DNA of 64,000 nt from Sphagnum compactum (Eukaryota; Bryophyta; Sphagnopsida; Sphagnales), in the NCBI GenBank assembly GCA_965153455.1, contig OZ234494.1, forward strand, positions 4,464,001-4,528,000. The letters are read 5' to 3'. The position numbers and the translations under genes are program-made. Below the pieces are notes generated by a model, which was given only the letters and a program-made list of their open reading frames with translations, did not search any database and had not been told where the DNA came from. Of this stretch, positions 1-12,004 are shown piece after piece; positions within the stretch are counted from its first letter, which is position 1; every line of letters starts with the position of its first letter.

Positions 1-443
1 ACCACCTTACACATACGTTGCGTCGTCTGGTATCCTCTCGAACAAGTAAGTGACTTGTCACACACATAATGGCGCTCAAGGATGATAATTATTCAACATA
101 CTAAATTGAAAACACATGGACGTCAGCAATGGAGAAGCTCAAGTGAATTAGTCCCCTTCTTCTACCAGAAAAATTGTTTCTATGGACTTCACATGACCCT
201 AAAATGTAGGGTTACCAAACCTTTTAGTTTACACTTTACGTGCTTTTGGCGTAAGCCTTGCGTGCATTTGAAGCTTGGCGGGTTTTGTGAGTAAAGAGGG
301 ATGTTAAAGAACTGCGATCCAAGCTTTAGTTGAATGTGGAACATATCGGCTGCATCGGGTTCGGAATTCTCGGTATAATTTTGGTCTTTCATTCAGGTTT
401 TGTCTCCCAGGATTGAGAGACAGAGACACACCTACACACAGAG
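1..443 (+). promoter_or_regulatory. 5' flank and leader of the GH127 gene
   Basis: This is the only upstream sequence in the window for the gene starting at 444. The one promoter-like word I see is TATAAT at 374-379, about 65 bases before the ATG. A CA/GA-rich leader (about 410-443) runs straight into the start codon. The short frames here overlap on both strands and look like nothing known. The promoter call is weak because TATAAT is common in AT-rich DNA. Confidence 0.25.
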
Positions 444-3400
444 ATGTCACAGTTGCCAGCTTCAGTCGTCTGCTTCCTGATTTTGTGGCTATGGCTACCT
501 CGCATAATTTTTTTGCATGCCAAAGAGTGTACCAACATTCCAACAGAATACTTCTCTCATTCCCTACGTGCACGTAGCATTCCACAGCAGCAGCTTCATT
601 ACGCTTCTGCGAGTTTGGATAACCTAGGAAAAACAGATGTGGTCACATCAGTGGAGTCATCTCTCCACGAGGCGGCTCTTTCAAGTTTTCAAGAACTGGA
701 GCAGAGCAGTGCGGAGAAACTTTTGCCGCAACTGAGAAGATCATTTTCGGAGAATTCTCTCCAAGGGGATTTCTCGGTAGGACAAAATCAGGACGTGAAG
801 TTTGGCAGATCTAGATCGCAGATTGGAGCGGTTAAGGGAATTTTGAAAGAAGTTTCATTGCACAATGTGAGACTCACACCGGGTTCGCCACAGGCAGTAG
901 CTCAGGAAACAAACCTTCAGTACTTGTTAATGCTAGATGTGGACCGCATGGTATGGAATTTTCGCAAGACTGCGGAACTGGAAGCTCCTGGTACGCCTTA
1001 TGGAGGTTGGGAATCCCCTACATCCGAGCTTCGTGGCCACTTCGTAGGTCAATCTTCAACCCTAACCCCAACATAGCTCCTAGCTTCACATCCGTTCACA
1101 GTGACTGTTATCTGCCTTTTATCGTTTGTTGAAGTGTCTGTGTAAGGAATTCCTTTTTGCACATTGTGATTTCCTTGTTCCTGTGATGGAAAAGAATCAT
1201 ATTCGTTCACAGTGGCTCTTCTCTGCCTTTTATTGATTGTTTGAGTCTCTGCGTGAGGAATTCCCTTGTGCACAATTGTGATGTTCCTTGATCCTGTGAT
1301 GGAAAAGAATCATATTCGTTCCCAGTGGCTATTCTCTGCCTTTTATTGATTGCTTGAGTGCTAGCCAACATCACGTCTGAGTCTTCCCATTGCTTCCGGA
1401 AAGGCAACAGAAACTCAGGACGCAGATTGTGTATAATGGTTTGCCCAAGTTTTTTGGGAAGATTATTATATGCTTATCTACACCCACTGTTGGGAGCTGA
1501 TGAACTCAGTGGGTAGTCATGGCAGCTCGTCACTGCCGTTCGTGATGAAGGTGATGGTCTGTCACTTCGTGAGCGACTCTCATGAGGTTATGACTGCACT
1601 CATTGTCGTGTTACCTTTAATTGTTGTTGTGGAGATTTCTCTGCAACTTCATCGATCTCTTCATTGTTTGAGGCTCAGTGTGAGGAATTCCCTTGTGCAC
1701 AATTGTGATGTTCCTTGTTCCTGTGATGGAAAAGAATCATGCCAAGTGAGTGAATGCCTCTTTACCGCTGAGGCTAGAGAGCATTTCTTTACCTGGGGCC
1801 TACAGTCATCCTACTCACAGTAACATTGGTAACAATGCTCCCAGCGCTTCCCATGATACCCTGGAAAGATAATACACTCTATGTTCCTGCAATCTGGATA
1901 ATTGTTTGAACCAGTGAACCATCGTAGTTGAGATAGTCAATGGCTAATTTCTAGGATGTGCCATTTGGTGCAAACATCCTGCTCATTTGGCTACATGCTG
2001 TCATGATGATGAGTTTTTGAATGCTGCTATGTATACAATCCATAAATTGCTGGTCAATGTAAGAAAAGCTTAAACCCTAAACTAGTGTAGAGCACAAGGG
2101 GTTTTTTGATGTGTCTGGAATGTTAAGCTACCATTGGGTTTGAATCCAGTAGACTTAATGGTGCACATTGGAACAAATGCACTTACTCTATTTTCTTGAA
2201 ATTTGGTTTTGTTCTTCCATCAAACTTCAGGGCATTATCTCAGTGCAGCAGCATTGATGTGGGCTAGTACGCATAACATGGCGCTTCTAGCAAAGTTGAA
2301 CATCCTGGTGAAAGCTTTGGAAGAATGCCAGACAAAATTGGGGACAGGCTATTTGTCAGCATTTCCATCTGAGTTTTTTGATCGCTTTGAATCAATTCGA
2401 CCTGTGTGGGCCCCTTACTACACCATCCACAAGGTCTTGTCTTGCCCAATATGCATGTTTTGGATGTTGTTTGCTCCCCTTCCATACTATGTTAATCAAC
2501 ATTGGCTGAGACCTATTAGTGAAACTGAGAGTGATTGACCAGTAGCAGTGTCTCCTGGCTTGAAAGATCATGGCAGGGTTATTAGATCAGTATACACTCA
2601 TAGGGAATGTGCATGCACTGGATATGGTAATGGCCATGACAAAATATTTCAACAAAAGAGTGGAGGCTGTCATCGATCAGTTTACAATAGAGAGGCACTG
2701 GAGATCTCTAAATGAAGAAACTGGGGGCATGAATGATGTTCTCTACCGCCTTTATCGTATCACGGTAAGCCCCCATACTTGTCCTCTACTTTTTCTTCAG
2801 CGAAAAACTTTGAAGCTTCTGTTTGCAAAGTGTCTCAGAGTCAAGGAGTGTTGAAAAGAACCATCAAATTTCAAGGCCTGGTAGTCTGGCTTGAAGAACT
2901 TTTTTCCAAGTTTCAGTCATCAGAGCCTTCTATACTTCTACATGCATTCACAGAAATTCAAAGTAGTGGTGGATTCATATGTCTAATGAGCTGCAGAGAC
3001 CATGTCACATTTTTATAGTATCACCTTATATTAAGCTGCATATGGCACTACTGATTAGTTGTAGCTGCCTTGTGATAGGTAACAGGTCCTGGAGTTGCAC
3101 AAAGGGTTGTTTACCTTATTTGTTGTAGACTTCAGACATCAAGTTCTTGAGGATGCTTGTCTATCTAACAGTGAAAACCAGTTAACACTGCAGTTTGGAG
3201 ATTGAATTCCTGTTTCTGTTTGGAAAACAACCATGTCCAAAGATGTGTCATTTTTTTACTTGGATGTGTCTGAGACTATAAAGCAAGCTATTCTTATGAA
3301 CGATCCAAGGTCACAAATTGTCTGTGCGAGTTCTGGCTCTCAATTCGGAACCACCTTACTCTGTATGCAGGGGGACAAAGAGCATTTGAAGCTGGCTCAT

Positions 3401-6400
3401 CTTTTTGACAAACCATGCTTCCTTGGGCCACTAGCTCTTCAGGTATTCCATTAGCACCTTTTCCTGTAAGGAAGTTTGAGTTTCAAAAGCCAAAATCAGC
3501 TGTCAAAATTCAGAATTCAACACTGATATTCCACTTGTGTTCAGGTCTGCTATGAGGGTTTTGGAGAGAGTCGTCAGACATGGTTTAGTCTTTTGAATTA
3601 TGGTGGATAAAAGGTTGATTCGAGAATACACTAGGCTTCAAGGGTTCCATGTAATTTCACCAGTGATTTCTTAAGCAAGTTCTGTTGCAGATGGTGGGGA
3701 GACTGCACAGGGATCATAAGTTTTGTAGCCTCCAGGGTCCTGCTGCATGTGTATTTGTATTGTCACAATTGTTATTAAACAGAAACCTATTCCTTAGAGG
3801 ATCTAATTGGCCTCTTCATTTAATTTTCCATTCATGGGATGTAATTGCCAGACCTCAGATTCTGCTGCACTCTAGTTAAATTGCCTTGATGTCAAAAAGT
3901 TTATCAGATTAAGAAGCATGAAAATTCTTTAAGTAGAAGATACTAGCAGAATTTCTTTTAGTTAACTGGAGCCAGTAGCACTTGGCAGTTAAGATAAGTC
4001 TTCCTAATCCATGGAGGCCTAGGCTTTCTTCCCCCATGAAGTCCTTATAATCTACTGCAGATCAAAATGATTGTTTATGTTGTTTACTCTTGCAGGTATG
4101 TGTACTCCTTGTGGTGCACTGGCAAAACTTTACTGCTTGCAATACCCTTAGATCAATTCTAAGCAACTAGTGAATGCCTTCCATTTGAAAGCTGTAGTTG
4201 GTTGATTAGGAGCAAATTAAACTGTGCATATTGATGGGTGCAGACAGACAATCTTTCAGGATTCCACTCAAATACTCATATTCCTGTTGTTGTTGGTGCT
4301 CAAATGCGCTATGAAGTGACAGGCGACGAGCTTTACAAGGTACCAATACATTACAATGTATATTGGTCTTCCGATATTTGTTCCTCTATTTACACAGAAT
4401 TCTGCTTGCAAACTCTGGAGATGTTACAGTGCACCCAAATTGTGTGCAATAATTTGGTTAAAAAGTCAATTAACATGGTGTTTTTGGCAGACTATAGCAG
4501 AGTACTTTTTGAAATTTGTCAATTCCTCGCACAGCTATGTTACTGGGGGCACATCTGTAAGCGAATTTTGGTGGGTTCCGATTTGGTTCTTGAAATTGAA
4601 GGCCTCAGATAGAGCATGGATGCTTCAGTTTTACATTGTACTTCTCAAATTTTAAGGATGTTTTTTGGATATCTGCCATTACTAACTCTCACTCTCTTGC
4701 TTCTTCTTTTGTATATGGCCTGTATAGAGTTCCTGACATCTCTTCATCAGGTTCCCCTGTTTGGACTAAGGAAGGAGGTCTCATATATATCAGTTTTTGG
4801 TGACTACCAAAATCAGGGGAATAATAAAAATTCAAGAGATGTTTGAAGAGGTGTTTGGTGCAGTGTGTAGAAATTAAAAACAAGTCGGGACTGGGGAAGT
4901 GAGCAGGATAGATCCAATGAGGCAGGGTGATACTTTACGCACAGAAAATCAGGAATTCTGTACCACCTACAATATGCTCAAGGTAATTCTATTCTTGTCT
5001 TCCTTTTGGTCATACAGAGTTGGTAGACACCCATGCAGAAACCTTGGATATCATGTACCAGGATCCTCTTTGAGTACCGCCATTGATCAATTTGTTGCTT
5101 TTTGGACAGATAAAAGAATTCTTGAGGTTTTCAATGTGCCATGAATGGTTGGATGCAGATTACCAGAAATTTGTTCCGATGGACGAAAGCAGTGCCATAT
5201 GCAGACTATTATGAGAGGATGGTATTGAATGGAGTTATGGGGCTGCAGCGCGGTCAACAGGCAGGAGTGATGATATACATGCTTCCATTGGGCCCAGGAA
5301 CATCAAAGGCAAAAAGTTTCCATGGATGGGGTACCAAATTTGACTCATTCTGGTGCTGTTATGGATCAGGTGACACTTCAATTTCTTCTGTATTCTCACT
5401 TTTCTTGCCTGTTAAGTTTTGTGCTCCTGCAATTTCAACCATTGAATATATGAAATGGGTCACTCTAGAATTGACATCTGTGGACCTTTAGACATTGTCT
5501 GCAATTCAACTCTCTAGAGATGTCTGTAGTAACATTTCTGAAGTTTATCTGTTTCTGGCTAAAGGCTACCCTGTAAAGGCTCTATTAAATCGAACCAGAG
5601 GTTTGCTGAATGAAGAGAAAATTCTTTTTGGAATTTCAATTTCTTGAGATTTCTGAATGATTATGTATGGAGTCTTGTAAGTCGAGAGCTTTTTAAGGCC
5701 CACTTGGTATTTGTTCATCTTCTCTCTTTTGTCTGCTTTGTTCTGTTGTTTCTTCCTCATGCGCCTCTTTTTATTTCCCTTTTCTCTCTGTATTTTCCCT
5801 TCTTTGGCTGTGTATGTTTCTGGACTTGTGACACAAGCTCAGTATACAGGCCAGTAGTTATGCTGGCCTGTACTCACTGTAGGTAGCTGATGAATTCAGT
5901 GCATAAGTTGTGACAGAAAAGTACATGTTACTGTTGATTGTCCATGAACAAGTGAGAGACTCTCACTGCTATTCATATTGCTAGTTTTATAGTTAATTTG
6001 AACTAGATCTTCCCCTTAGATATCTTGATACTCATGAGTGTTATTTATCTGTTTTTAGTTGGTATTCAGGGATTGAATCCTTTGCAAAACTGGGCGACTC
6101 CATCTACTTTGAAGAAGACAACATGCTGGCACTTTATGTGACTCAATTTGTGAGCAGTGAGTTTTCCTGGGATGAGGCAGGGATCTTACTTGCACAGTCA
6201 GTTGGACCCATCAGATCAGAAGACCCTAGTATTCATGTCAAGTTTGAAATTTTGGCTCATGAAGCTACCAGCAAGGAAGCAGTGGTACATATACGAATTC
6301 CTTCATGGACAACTGCACATGGGAGTGCATCACTCAATGGCAAGCAGTTGCAAATTCCACCTCCAGGTAAATACCTCTGATTCTTAAAAGTGTAACATAT

Positions 6401-8091
6401 TTGGCACATATTTTGCAATATGGTGACTTCCAAATTGATCAATGGGTTTCAGTTGTCATGTCTAGAGCATAGAAATTTATGGATTAAGCCACATTTTACA
6501 AAATGATGATTGTCATAAGCATTTGCTTTGAGGAACCAAGCACTAAGCAATAGCCACCATCTTCCATGCCTAAGAATCTCAAGTTAGCAGCTGTAACTGT
6601 TATGTTCTCTATATTTGGTTCTTTTGAAGGGAGCTTTCTGACTGTTGTGCGAAAGTGGGCCCCGGGTGACATAATTTTGTTGGTGCTTCCTATGACGTTG
6701 ATGTTGGAGAGGATTCAAGGTATTTTTCTTGTAAACATGAGACATACTACTATCTATTGCAAAGCTCAAGATGTATTCCACTTGATTTGTAGAAATCAGT
6801 CTGTGAGGTGTAGAAAAACCTGCATGGTCTGTGAATTTGAGCAAGGCACATGTGTAGCATATTGGGTCTTCTGTGGGTTGGGAACTACATTCTGTAAACC
6901 TCAACATTTTAATTTCAAACTTTAGACCCATACCCTGCACCCTGTGCTCTTGATCCCATACTTATTGAGGGGGTTCTATAGTTCTCACCTGTATTCCCAT
7001 GGTTGTCCAAAGTGGTTGCAGTGTCAAGGAAATAATTGCAGTTTTCTTTAGTGATGATATGCCTGAATGGTGGGATAGATCTTCCTTGGTTACTTCAGAA
7101 CCCACCACAGGATCAGATTTCAATCTGCCCTCACTGGCCCTCTTAGATGAGTCATGGGGATCCCTAGTGTCATGCATGGACAATTTGAATGATTTTCCCC
7201 TTGTGTGTACATACAGACAATCGGGATAAATACTCGACTTTACATGCCATACTTTTTGGTCCCTTTGTGATGGCTGGATTGAGCAGTGGTGATTTGAGGC
7301 TGGGGCCAGTTGACGATATTGTTATGTTGTCAAAGTGGATTACACCCATTCCGTCAGAATATCACACACAACTGTACTCTTTCAGGCAAACCCATGTAAG
7401 TGGACAAGAGAGCTCCCTGCTTTGCATTTGTAACATGAATGGGTCTGCAATCATGGGTCCTGTTCCTTTGGAGGGGACGGATGAAGCAGGGTTCTCCACA
7501 TTCCGGTTGGCAACTCCACTGGTCAATGACAGACTACAAGAATCATCAAATTTCAGATCTAAAGATAACAGCTCCTTCCAAATTGACAAGAAGGTTGTTT
7601 CTTTTGAGCTTTTTAATGAGCCTGGTCGATATCTGGCTCACAATGGAGAAAACAGCATTGTGACGGTGGTCAACCAGTTAAGTCATGCTCTGACACCAGA
7701 CCAAAGATTCACATCTGGAGTTCATACATCTCAGCCTGAGACAGTTGACAAAGGGATGTCAGACTTCCAAGCTGCCGATGCTGTATTTGTTGTGTGTCCA
7801 GGGCTCACAGAGGAAAAAGAGACGGTTTCATTTGAGGCTGTGAGTAAACCCGGCTGCTTCCTTTCATCAAGGAATGATGGAGAATCAGAAGGCATTCATG
7901 TGATTCTAAGATGCAAACTAACAGAAAATGATGCCGGGTTTGACACTATGAGCACATTCACTATTGAGGAAGGGTTTGCATCCTATCATCCAGTAAGCTT
8001 TGTGGCAAGGGGTGGATCACGCAATTTTCTTCTGGCACCCCTTAGTGCATACCAAGATGAAAGGTATACAACATACTTCGAAATCTATTAG
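444..8091 (+). CDS. GH127 beta-L-arabinofuranosidase-like protein (DUF1680), 11 exons
   Basis: Secreted or Golgi glycoside hydrolase of family GH127. Characterised members release beta-L-arabinofuranose, in plants presumably from extensin-type wall glycans. Exons read by eye: 444-1047, 2231-2433, 2567-2764, 3371-3442, 4244-4339, 4491-4570, 4907-4982, 5159-5369, 6070-6366, 6630-6719, 7217-8091. All ten introns are GT-AG and the phases close to 2,802 bases, 933 residues plus TAG. The hydrophobic N-terminus (about residues 5-25) is a likely signal peptide. The catalytic domain starts near 133 (KEVSLHNVRL). Expected GH127 active-site residues are present: Glu416 (SVSEFW), Glu434 and Cys436 (ENQEFCTTYN), Cys509-Cys510 (FWCCYG); in bacterial HypBA1 the equivalent Glu and Cys residues bind zinc and one Cys is the nucleophile. 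Residues about 770-925 match the plant C-terminal AbfB-like domain (KPGCFLSS, SFVARGGSRNFLL). It appears longer than the roughly 860-residue Arabidopsis relatives, mostly in residues 30-130. No disruption seen. Confidence 0.93.
1094..1741 (+). repeat. ~112-bp tandem repeat inside intron 1
   Basis: Units begin GTTCACAGTG at 1094, the same at 1205, and GTTCCCAGTG at 1318, so the first two units are 111 and 113 bp and the third breaks off near 1365. A displaced copy of the second half of the unit (GAGGAATTCCCTTGTGCAC through GGAAAAGAATCAT) lies at about 1640-1741. The array lies wholly within intron 1 (1048-2230) and explains the short frames there. The intervening 1366-1640 is unique. Confidence 0.85.
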
Positions 8092-8182
8092 GCAGGCTGG
8101 ATATTCTCTGAATCTCACTACAAACTTTAATTGCTGACTTAACTGGAGCCCCTTCAAGACTACAACCTGAATCCCAATATCT

Positions 8183-8188
8183 AATAAA
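8183..8188 (+). terminator. Poly(A) signal of the GH127 gene
   Basis: A canonical AATAAA lies 91 bases past the TAG stop, in CTAATAAACA, with T-rich sequence downstream. It is the first good match after the stop and a reasonable near-upstream element for 3' end formation. Plant signals are loose, so later sites are possible. Confidence 0.55.
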
Positions 8189-9640
8189 CAAAATCACTTG
8201 TTGATTGGCAATAGTATGAGGTTATTTCTTTACAGGTTGATGAGCCCATCAAGCCTGTTCATCTTGTAGGTGCTGCTGCTGTGGGCAATTGTTGAGACAA
8301 TTTTAGAGGTATTCCTGTAAAAGTTTAACATTTTACTTCTCACCAAAAGTCTTCGGTGACTTTTAGTGGTCAGCCTGAGAACTGATCAGAGTCAGAGTCA
8401 GCCAGATGTCTTCGGTTTGTGAACTTGTTTGTAATTTAAATAGGATTTGCACATGAAGGGAGATGATTCTACACCAAACTTTACTGGCCAGGACTGCCTG
8501 CCTGGAGCTCTATTTCCTATACTGTGTTGATATCATCCTGCAGCCTCATGAGGTAGCTTACATTGCTATGACCTGTTTTGGCAAGCAGGGGTGGTATGTG
8601 CCAAACCCACAAACTATGAAGTTCTCCTGTTACTGTAAGAGCTGTTTCTGTGCTAGGAACTTCACTGTTTCCTGATGGGGTGTATGCTCCTCCCACTTGC
8701 ACTATGACTGATAAGATGGCTTCCGTTATGTGTGACATTCTGTCCCAAAGCTCAGCCCTCCCTTATCAACCTATGTACATACAGAGTCCCAGGCTGTAAC
8801 AAAAAACAGGAAGAGACCTGTGGCCGTTAACAGTGCTGTTTTTATGGTTCATAACTGGGATTATCAAAAATTCAAAGAATTGGTGCTACAATTTAAGCAG
8901 AGCTCTCAAAAAATCTGAAAAGAAAATTTGAAATAATCAGTTTTGTAAGTACCCATTCTGTACTGGCTCTTTCTTGAAAACTGCCAGTTCCTTGGGTGTT
9001 TGAAATAGTCAGATTCTGGAGGTTCTTTTCATTTTATTTTTCTTTCCAAAGAGCTGGTGGTTCTCTCAGTCTGAAATATTAAAAGAACCAGAGCTGGTGG
9101 TCTTTAACAAAATCAAAAACTTACTTGAAAGATTATAGCAATTGTCATACCAACTTGAACATCCTTTATTTGCCTGCCTTCATCCCACATTGTCAGGCCC
9201 AACTTCATTCCCCAGCATAAAATGATTGCCAGGTTTTGATGGCAGGCGCCTACCGGGTGCCTACATTAGTACCTTTTTGAAGTCAGGGGCATCCTGCCCA
9301 AGAGTGAAAGTGTGTGCATGTGAGTGAAAACAGGGTAATTGTTAATAAAATCATTTTTTGCCTAGCAGTAAATATTCCAGCAAGTACTGATAATTTTTTT
9401 TTACTTTGTTCTATATCAAAAATGGCAATGTATCAATGCATCATATTCCATCATGCATTATGTCATCATGCATCATGTTACATCATCAACATAAATCCTA
9501 CATATGTGTAAGGAAGGGTGGGGAAAATTTCAAAATGACTACATGCATAGAAACTTTATAGATGAACATCTAAATGTTTGTTTATTATACTATAATCGTT
9601 AATGTATCAAGAAATATTAGTACATTAAATTTTGAAAAAT
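8189..9640. other. Intergenic sequence, no gene seen
   Basis: No reading frame here has a recognisable product. The short frames near 8463-8738 and 9314-9511 lie over one another on both strands or look random. The base mix is less AT-rich than the repeats that follow, so this may be 3' flank of the GH127 gene. A CATCATGCAT-like low-complexity patch sits at about 9430-9490. Confidence 0.6.
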
Positions 9641-11175
9641 ACATGGATAAGATATTATCATATTTCCAAGTTTTTGGGTAAGCTAAAGTAATTGTAGTTT
9701 AGTACCAAACCACCAATTTATTGGTGACACATGTGTGAACAATACATTGAATGTATTACTAATATTTCACACTTGAGAAATAAATGGTTACATATGAAAA
9801 CTTGACACCTAGCATATTTTAACAATTCTTTTTTATCATAACTAACTATAATTTACCATATTTTTTGATACACCAAGGATTTATTGATACATTAAGGATT
9901 TTTCAACCCATCTAAACATAGAAAGAGCAGAATTTTTTTCAGAATAAATGGACAAGAGGTGGCCACATTTCCCAGTTTATAGGTTAGGTAAAACAACTAT
10001 TAATTTAGTAAAAAACCCATAATTTACTATCAAGATGTGATGTGAGCAAGACATTGAATGTATTATAAACATATTTTCACACTTGAAAAATAAACCTTAC
10101 ATATGAAAATTTGACATGTAAAATACATTTACTCATTTTTCAGTAATAACTAATTATTATTAACCATATGTCATTAATACACTAAAACTTTTTTGATACA
10201 TTAGTGATGTGTCGATACACTAAGACTTTTCAACCCCTCTAAACATAAAAAGAGTGAAAAATTTTAAAAATAAATGGACAAAAGGTTGCCACATTTCCAA
10301 GTTTATAAATAAGGTAAAATAATTGTTAATTTTGTTAAAAACCATTAATCTACTATCAACATGTGATGTGAACAATACATTGAGTGTATCATAAACATAT
10401 GTTCACACTTGAAAAATAAACTTTACATATGAAAATTTGACACCTAATATACATTTACAATCCATTTTTTATTATAATTAATTAATGTTAACCATATGTC
10501 ATTGATACACTAAAGATTTGTTAATATATTAATGATCTATTGATACACTAAAGACATTATGATACATTAAAGATTTTCCAACCAGTCTAAACATAAAAAA
10601 AGTAGGAATTTTTTCAAAATAAATGGACAAGAGGTTGCCACATTTCAAAGTGTATGGGTAAAGTCAAAAATAATTAATTCAATCGAAATGCACCACTATG
10701 ATGCTAATTAATAAGATGTGGTGTGAACAATACATTGAATGCATTATAAACATATTTTCATGCACTTGAGAAATAAACTTTACATATGAAAATTTGACAC
10801 CTAATATACATTTACAATCTATTTTTATATTATAATTAACTATTATTAACCATGTGCTTTTAATACACCAAAGATTTGTTGATACCTTAATGATCTATTG
10901 ATACAAATAAATACCCTTTGATACACTAAAAATTTTATAGTCTATCTAAACATAGAAAGAATGAATTTTTTTTCAAAATAAATGGACAAAAGGTTGCCAC
11001 ATTTAAAGTGTATGGGTAAAGTAAAAAAGTAATTAATTTAACCAAAATGCACCACTATGTTACTAACACATGGTGTGAGTAATACATTGAATGTATTACT
11101 AGTATTTGACACTTGAAAAAAAAATATCTACATATGGGAAAATTTGACACGTGTTACACATTTTCCACGACTTTT
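9641..11175 (+). repeat. Five-unit tandem array, ~305-360 bp period
   Basis: The anchor AAATGGACAAGAGGT and variants recur at 9946, 10272, 10621 and 10980, with a more diverged first unit at 9641 (ACATGGATAAG). Each unit carries, in order: the anchor and TTGCCACATTT; a T/A-rich stretch; a GTGTGAACAATACATTGAATG block; CACTTGAAAAATAAA; CATATGAAAATTTGACACC; and runs of GATACATT/GATACACT. The period grows from about 305 to about 360 bp left to right. The array lies just outside the MULE transposase pseudogene, as subterminal arrays of some large DNA transposons do. Confidence 0.85.
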
Positions 11176-12004
11176 TGACTTTAAATAATTGATATTTGCA
11201 TTTGCTTGTTTATTATAAATATATGTTGAACTTCCAATGAAGATTTATTTTGCAGATTAGGGTTTGGGGTCGCATTTTTCAAGCTTTTGCATATCAAATT
11301 TGACATGAATTTCCTTTTCACATGATCTTCTTGTGTTATTCCAAGGGTGTTTTGGAGCACACTTTTGACATTTTTACAATTTTTTCACATATCATTGTGA
11401 CTTAATTCTATGTAAGTCAAAGATTTACCATTTTTAATTGTATGTTGATTATCACAATTTGAATGTAAGGTGCGTAGAAATTAATATCTTTTACAATTGT
11501 TCTTGCAAGCATGGAAGGGAAGTTGCCCTTGTATGAACATGGCCATCAAGTTGAAATGCAAGCATTAGAAAATGTAGTTCAAACACCACCAAATGGGCCT
11601 TTTGATCATGAAGATTAGTTGTGGGATGTTGTCATTCGACACATTGGGATGCAACAAGGCCCTTGCCTTGTTGAAGTTGCATTCATCCCCACAACTCGAA
11701 TGCTGATTCATAACTGGTGATAGAGGTAAAGATGGTGGACAATGACGCTTTCTTTGCAAAAAACACATCATCCACCTTGACAATGATTTTGCAACAACCG
11801 CAAATAGATAGTGCTTCTGAGTTTTCAAAGTTCAAATCTAAACTTTTATTACATTTTTGCACCAACATTTGCATACATATTATACATGTTTAGATGTGAT
11901 CTTCACCATCTGATGAATTAATTTTACTATTCTGTAAACATGAAATATGTGACTAATTGTTTGTTTTGTAATGCAATGTATGTTCATAAGTAGCACAAAA
12001 TTGG

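Noticed and set aside
1049-1407. Overlapping - strand frames with repeated peptide KGIPYTDT / FLTQR
   Set aside because: They arise from reading the 112-bp intron repeat in antisense; the host gene on the + strand explains the region.
7189-8091. Treating this long frame as a separate 300-residue gene
   Set aside because: It is the last exon of the GH127 gene; the acceptor at 7215-7216 restores the family sequence and the phase matches exon 10.
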